From Bacteroidaceae bacterium (lineage in GTDB: Bacteria; Bacteroidota; Bacteroidia; Bacteroidales; Bacteroidaceae): 64,000 nt of DNA. Shown here piece by piece: positions 61,316 to 64,000 of the stretch; positions within the stretch are counted from its first letter, which is position 1, and every line of letters begins with the position of its first letter. The stretch spans positions 1 through 64,000 of the forward strand of contig JAGCFP010000003.1 in the NCBI GenBank assembly GCA_017650045.1, given 5' to 3'. The position numbers were made by a program, and so were the translations under genes. A model generated the notes under the pieces. That model was not told the origin of the DNA. It searched no databases and saw only the letters and a program-made list of their open reading frames with translations.

Positions 61316-61612
61316 ATGACAGACGAAGGAAGAGAGCAGCTAAGTGTTTTTGAAGCACGTATCAGGCATCTGATGTTTCTACATGATGAACTGAAACTTC
61401 AGCACGCCCAGTTGAAGGAGATCCTGGAAGAGAAAAACCAGACCATCTCACAGCTCCAGACTGAGTTGCAAACCCTTCATGAAAGTTATGGCAACCTAAA
61501 ACAAGCATTGACAATCAGCCTCGATGGCTCTGATGTTAAAGAGACACGTCAGGAATTGTCAAGATTAGTGCGTGAAATCGACAAATGCATCTCCATGCTG
61601 ATAAATAACTAA
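61316..61612 (+). CDS. Small coiled-coil protein upstream of zapA
   Basis: 98 aa from MTDEGREQLSVFE (61316); the frame from 61265 would start inside the promoter. Residues about 8-65 form heptad-like helices (ELKLQHAQLKEILEEKNQ; ISQLQTELQTLHESYGNL), a coiled coil. It precedes zapA by 19 bp. This position and shape fit a ZapB-like or divisome partner, but homology is not shown. Confidence 0.72.
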   Translation: MTDEGREQLSVFEARIRHLMFLHDELKLQHAQLKEILEEKNQTISQLQTELQTLHESYGNLKQALTISLDGSDVKETRQELSRLVREIDKCISMLINN

Positions 61613-61631
61613 CTGAATAGGAGGATGATGT

Positions 61632-61925
61632 ATGGACGATAAGATAAGAATAAACTTGCAAATGGCAGACACTACCCTGCCGCTTACCATCAATCGCAAT
61701 GAAGAGGAGATGGTGCGTAAGGCTGCCAAGCAGGTAGATAATTTACTGAATGCGTATAGGGACAGATATAAGAGCAATATCACTGAAAGGACGGCCCTTG
61801 TGATGGTGGCATATCAGTTGTCACTGAGCAACTTGCGCAACGAGGCTCGCAATGATACCGATCCTTATACGACTAAGATAAAGGAACTGACCAACTTACT
61901 GGAGGATTACATTTCCAAGGAATAA
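61632..61925 (+). CDS. zapA: Cell division protein ZapA
   Basis: 97 aa. Supports FtsZ ring assembly by cross-linking protofilaments. The N-terminal beta-hairpin region (INLQMADTTLPLTINRNEEE) and the helix with VRKAAKQVDNLLNAYRDRY are typical of the Bacteroidetes form. It ends before a structured intergenic element at 61930-62029. Confidence 0.9.
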   Translation: MDDKIRINLQMADTTLPLTINRNEEEMVRKAAKQVDNLLNAYRDRYKSNITERTALVMVAYQLSLSNLRNEARNDTDPYTTKIKELTNLLEDYISKE

Positions 61926-61974
61926 GTATTCTTTACAGGCCAGCGGATAGTTCCTGATTTATTGGAAAGAGTTC

Positions 61975-62029
61975 ACGCACTGCTTATGGAACAACTCAAT
62001 GGGGTTGTTTTCCTGCAGTGCGTTTTTGT
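61975..62029 (+). terminator. Terminator between zapA and rny
   Basis: ACGCACTGC (61975-61983) pairs perfectly with GCAGTGCGT (62015-62023), with an inner GGAACAAC/GTTGTTTTCC stem, then TTTTTGTTT. With 61930-61974 it might be the 3' end of a short RNA. In many bacteria the 6S RNA gene lies next to zapA, but this element is too short for a standard 6S. Confidence 0.65.
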
Positions 62030-62052
62030 TTATATATTAATTTTATTGAGAA

Positions 62053-63588
62053 ATGATACTGACAATAATTATCGGGATTGTCTGTCTGGCCATCGGCGCC
62101 TTCGCTATGCTGTTCATACAGAAGCGACTGCTGAACGCCAAGACAGAGGCTATACTGCAAGAGGCTGAGGCTGAAGCAGAGGTAATAAAGAAAAACAAAC
62201 TGCTGGAAGTGAAGGAGAAGTTCCTGAACAAAAAAGCCGACTTAGAGAAAGAAGTTCAGCAGCGCAACCAGAAGATCCAACAGGCCGAAAATAAGTTGAA
62301 ACAACGTGAAATGGTGCTGAACCAGCGTCAGGATGAACTGCAGAAGCGCAAGGCTGAAAATGAGGCTTATAAGGAGAACCTGAATGCTCAGCAGGTGATA
62401 CTCAACAAAAAGAAAGAGGAATTGGACAAGCTCACGCAGCAGGAAATCGTAAAGCTGGAAGCTATTTCTGGGCTGAGTGCCGAAGAGGCGAAGGATCACC
62501 TGATAGAATCACTGAAAGAAGAGGCTAAAACGCAAGCCCAAGCCTACATCAATGACATTATGGACGATGCCAAATTGAACGCCAGCAAGGAAGCTAAACG
62601 CATTGTGATTCAGAGCATTCAGCGTGTAGCCAGTGAAACTGCCATCGAGAACTCTGTGACCGTGTTCCATATTGACTCTGATGAAATCAAGGGACGCATC
62701 ATTGGTCGTGAAGGTCGTAACATCCGTGCTTTGGAAGCTGCTACAGGTGTGGAAATCATCGTGGATGATACACCTGAAGCCATTGTCCTTTCTGCTTTCG
62801 ACCCCGTACGTCGTGAAATTGCCCGTTTGGCGCTGCACCAGTTAGTAACTGACGGCCGTATCCATCCTGCCCGCATTGAGGAGGTGGTTGCTAAGGTTCG
62901 TAAGCAAGTGGAAGAGGAAATCATCGAGACTGGTAAACGTACCACCATCGACCTTGGTATTCATGGACTGCATCCAGAACTTATCCGCATCATCGGTAAG
63001 ATGAAATACCGTTCTTCTTATGGTCAGAACTTGCTTCAGCATGCGCGTGAAACAGCCAATCTTTGTGCCGTGATGGCCTCAGAGTTAGGCCTGAATCCTA
63101 AGAAAGCCCGTCGAGCTGGTTTGTTGCATGATATAGGCAAGGTGCCTGATGATGAACCAGAACTGCCACATGCTATTCTGGGTATGAAGATAGCAGAGAA
63201 ATACAAAGAGAAACCTGACATCTGCAATGCCATTGGTGCGCACCATGACGAAGTGGAAATGGCGAGCCTCCTGGCTCCTATTGTGCAGGTGTGCGATGCC
63301 ATCTCTGGTGCCCGTCCAGGTGCCCGTCGTGAAGTAGTAGAAGCATACATCAAACGTCTGAATGACCTGGAGCAGTTGGCTGCTTCATATCCTGGTGTAA
63401 CCAAGACTTACGCCATCCAAGCTGGGCGTGAGCTCCGCGTTATCGTAGGTGCCGACAAGATTGATGATCAGCAGACAGAGAACCTCTCTACTGAAATCGC
63501 CAAGAAGATTCAGGATGAGATGACTTACCCAGGACAAGTGAAGATTACCGTCATCCGTGAGACTCGTGCTGTAAGCTACGCGAAGTAG
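62053..63588 (+). CDS. rny: Ribonuclease Y
   Basis: 511 aa membrane-bound endoribonuclease that starts mRNA decay. An N-terminal helix (about 1-22) is followed by a long coiled coil (about 30-190), a KH domain ([21 protein letters not shown]) and an HD domain ([21 protein letters not shown]). All catalytic His/Asp are present. A perfect terminator follows at 63606-63643. Confidence 0.97.
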   Translation: MILTIIIGIVCLAIGAFAMLFIQKRLLNAKTEAILQEAEAEAEVIKKNKLLEVKEKFLNKKADLEKEVQQRNQKIQQAENKLKQREMVLNQRQDELQKRKAENEAYKENLNAQQVILNKKKEELDKLTQQEIVKLEAISGLSAEEAKDHLIESLKEEAKTQAQAYINDIMDDAKLNASKEAKRIVIQSIQRVASETAIENSVTVFHIDSDEIKGRIIGREGRNIRALEAATGVEIIVDDTPEAIVLSAFDPVRREIARLALHQLVTDGRIHPARIEEVVAKVRKQVEEEIIETGKRTTIDLGIHGLHPELIRIIGKMKYRSSYGQNLLQHARETANLCAVMASELGLNPKKARRAGLLHDIGKVPDDEPELPHAILGMKIAEKYKEKPDICNAIGAHHDEVEMASLLAPIVQVCDAISGARPGARREVVEAYIKRLNDLEQLAASYPGVTKTYAIQAGRELRVIVGADKIDDQQTENLSTEIAKKIQDEMTYPGQVKITVIRETRAVSYAK

Positions 63589-63605
63589 AATCAGGTAGGA
63601 TATAA

Positions 63606-63643
63606 AAAAAAGATTCCCGCAGCCAACCGCGGGAATCTTTTTT
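63606..63643. terminator. Terminator after rny
   Basis: AAAAAAGATTCCCGC pairs with GCGGGAATCTTTTTT around an 8-nt loop; usable from both strands. Confidence 0.92.
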
Positions 63644-63683
63644 ATTAATCATATAATCCTTTCTCTATTCGAAAATAGTTTAA

Positions 63684-63827
63684 TTAGTTATTCACTTGAG
63701 TTTGCTGCTCTGCGAGCAGCTTCTCCAATCTTGCTTTCAGTGCTTGGCACATAATACCATTTCTCATTGTTTGGTAACGCTTAATGCGATACTGCAGCAT
63801 TGAAATTTCATTTACAATCTGTTTCAT
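63684..63827 (-). CDS. Small helical protein (47 aa)
   Basis: From MKQIVNEISMLQYRIKRYQ (63827), with GAGAG just upstream as a ribosome site. It is basic and helical, without membrane segment. The same frame can begin at 63881 (65 aa), also inside the transcript predicted from the promoter at 63913-63920, so the start is uncertain. Not recognised. Confidence 0.5.
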   Translation of the reverse strand: MKQIVNEISMLQYRIKRYQTMRNGIMCQALKARLEKLLAEQQTQVNN

Positions 63828-63912
63828 AGTTCTCTCGTTTTTAATGCCTCCCTCATTAGGGAAAGCTGTTGTTAATACCATAAAAATACTTTAAGTTTTG
63901 GTTTTGTCGCTG

Positions 63913-63920
63913 CAAAGATA
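63913..63920 (-). promoter_or_regulatory. Promoter -7 element of the small 63684 gene
   Basis: TATCTTTG on -. A + strand TATTTTTG at 63943-63950 could drive a gene beyond the right edge. Confidence 0.45.
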
Positions 63921-64000
63921 CGCATTTTTATGTTATAAAACATATTTTTGAGCAAAAAAGTACATTTTTTTAACAAAATTACTTGCAATCACCTTATTAT

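Overview
The window looks like a chromosomal segment of a Bacteroidales bacterium, most likely Prevotella/Segatella. The signs are: many promoters of the Bacteroidetes type (TAnnTTTG at -7, often with TTTG 19 bp upstream); few Shine-Dalgarno sites; a methylmalonyl-CoA decarboxylase operon of the succinate/propionate pathway; a SusA-like amylase; type B L31; the long NusB; DUF5606, PUR (DUF3276) and DUF4230 proteins; and Lut-type lactate use. Species assignment is inference.

Layout. 1-5204: sppA-lpxK-punA-thiL, a tight housekeeping operon on +. 5300-5782: a small TPR membrane protein on -. 5879-15188: seven co-directional - strand genes forming an accessory cassette. 15189-16390: a gene-poor stretch with palindromic repeats and one tRNA-Phe-like gene. 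16392-29889: housekeeping genes (gdhA, an amidase with two DUF4230 proteins, coaE/ybbR/yajC/nusB, rplY-pth-S4 protein, an oxidoreductase, a CPA2 antiporter). 30209-34825: mce-mmdA-oadG-biotin carrier-oadB. 34928-43225: amylase, fba, rpmE2, guaA-pepD, an M48 protease, an orphan RluA N-terminal domain and a MaoC protein. 43343-51542: an AlbA_2 protein, a Na/Pi transporter with its own response regulator and histidine kinase, and several Bacteroidales proteins of unknown function. 51543-52568: 1 kb of intergenic palindromes. 52569-61127: lactate locus (permease, FAD/Fe-S dehydrogenase, porin, lutABC). 61316-63827: coiled-coil protein, zapA, rny and a small ORF.

The most interesting part is the 9.3-kb cassette. 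In transcription order it encodes: a Ser/Thr-type kinase fused to Sel1 repeats and BspA-like leucine-rich repeats; a DUF6602 protein with PD-(D/E)XK-like residues; an AlbA_2/HATPase protein; a NADAR-like (DUF6939-type) protein; a DarT-like ADP-ribosyltransferase fused to a VWA domain; a PP2C phosphatase; and a macro-like/DUF1810 fusion. It therefore pairs a kinase-phosphatase-VWA triad, as known from TerY-P type stress modules, with a writer and several candidate erasers of ADP-ribosylation. My inference is a stress-response or anti-phage system in which phosphorylation controls nucleic-acid ADP-ribosylation. Nothing in the window proves that function.

Other points: a 57-aa membrane protein at 17896-18069; a heptamer repeat inside the lactate dehydrogenase-like gene; a GMP synthase lacking its glutaminase domain; an RluA family N-terminal domain without its catalytic half; a tRNA-Phe-like gene with mismatched stems; and several families of intergenic palindromes.
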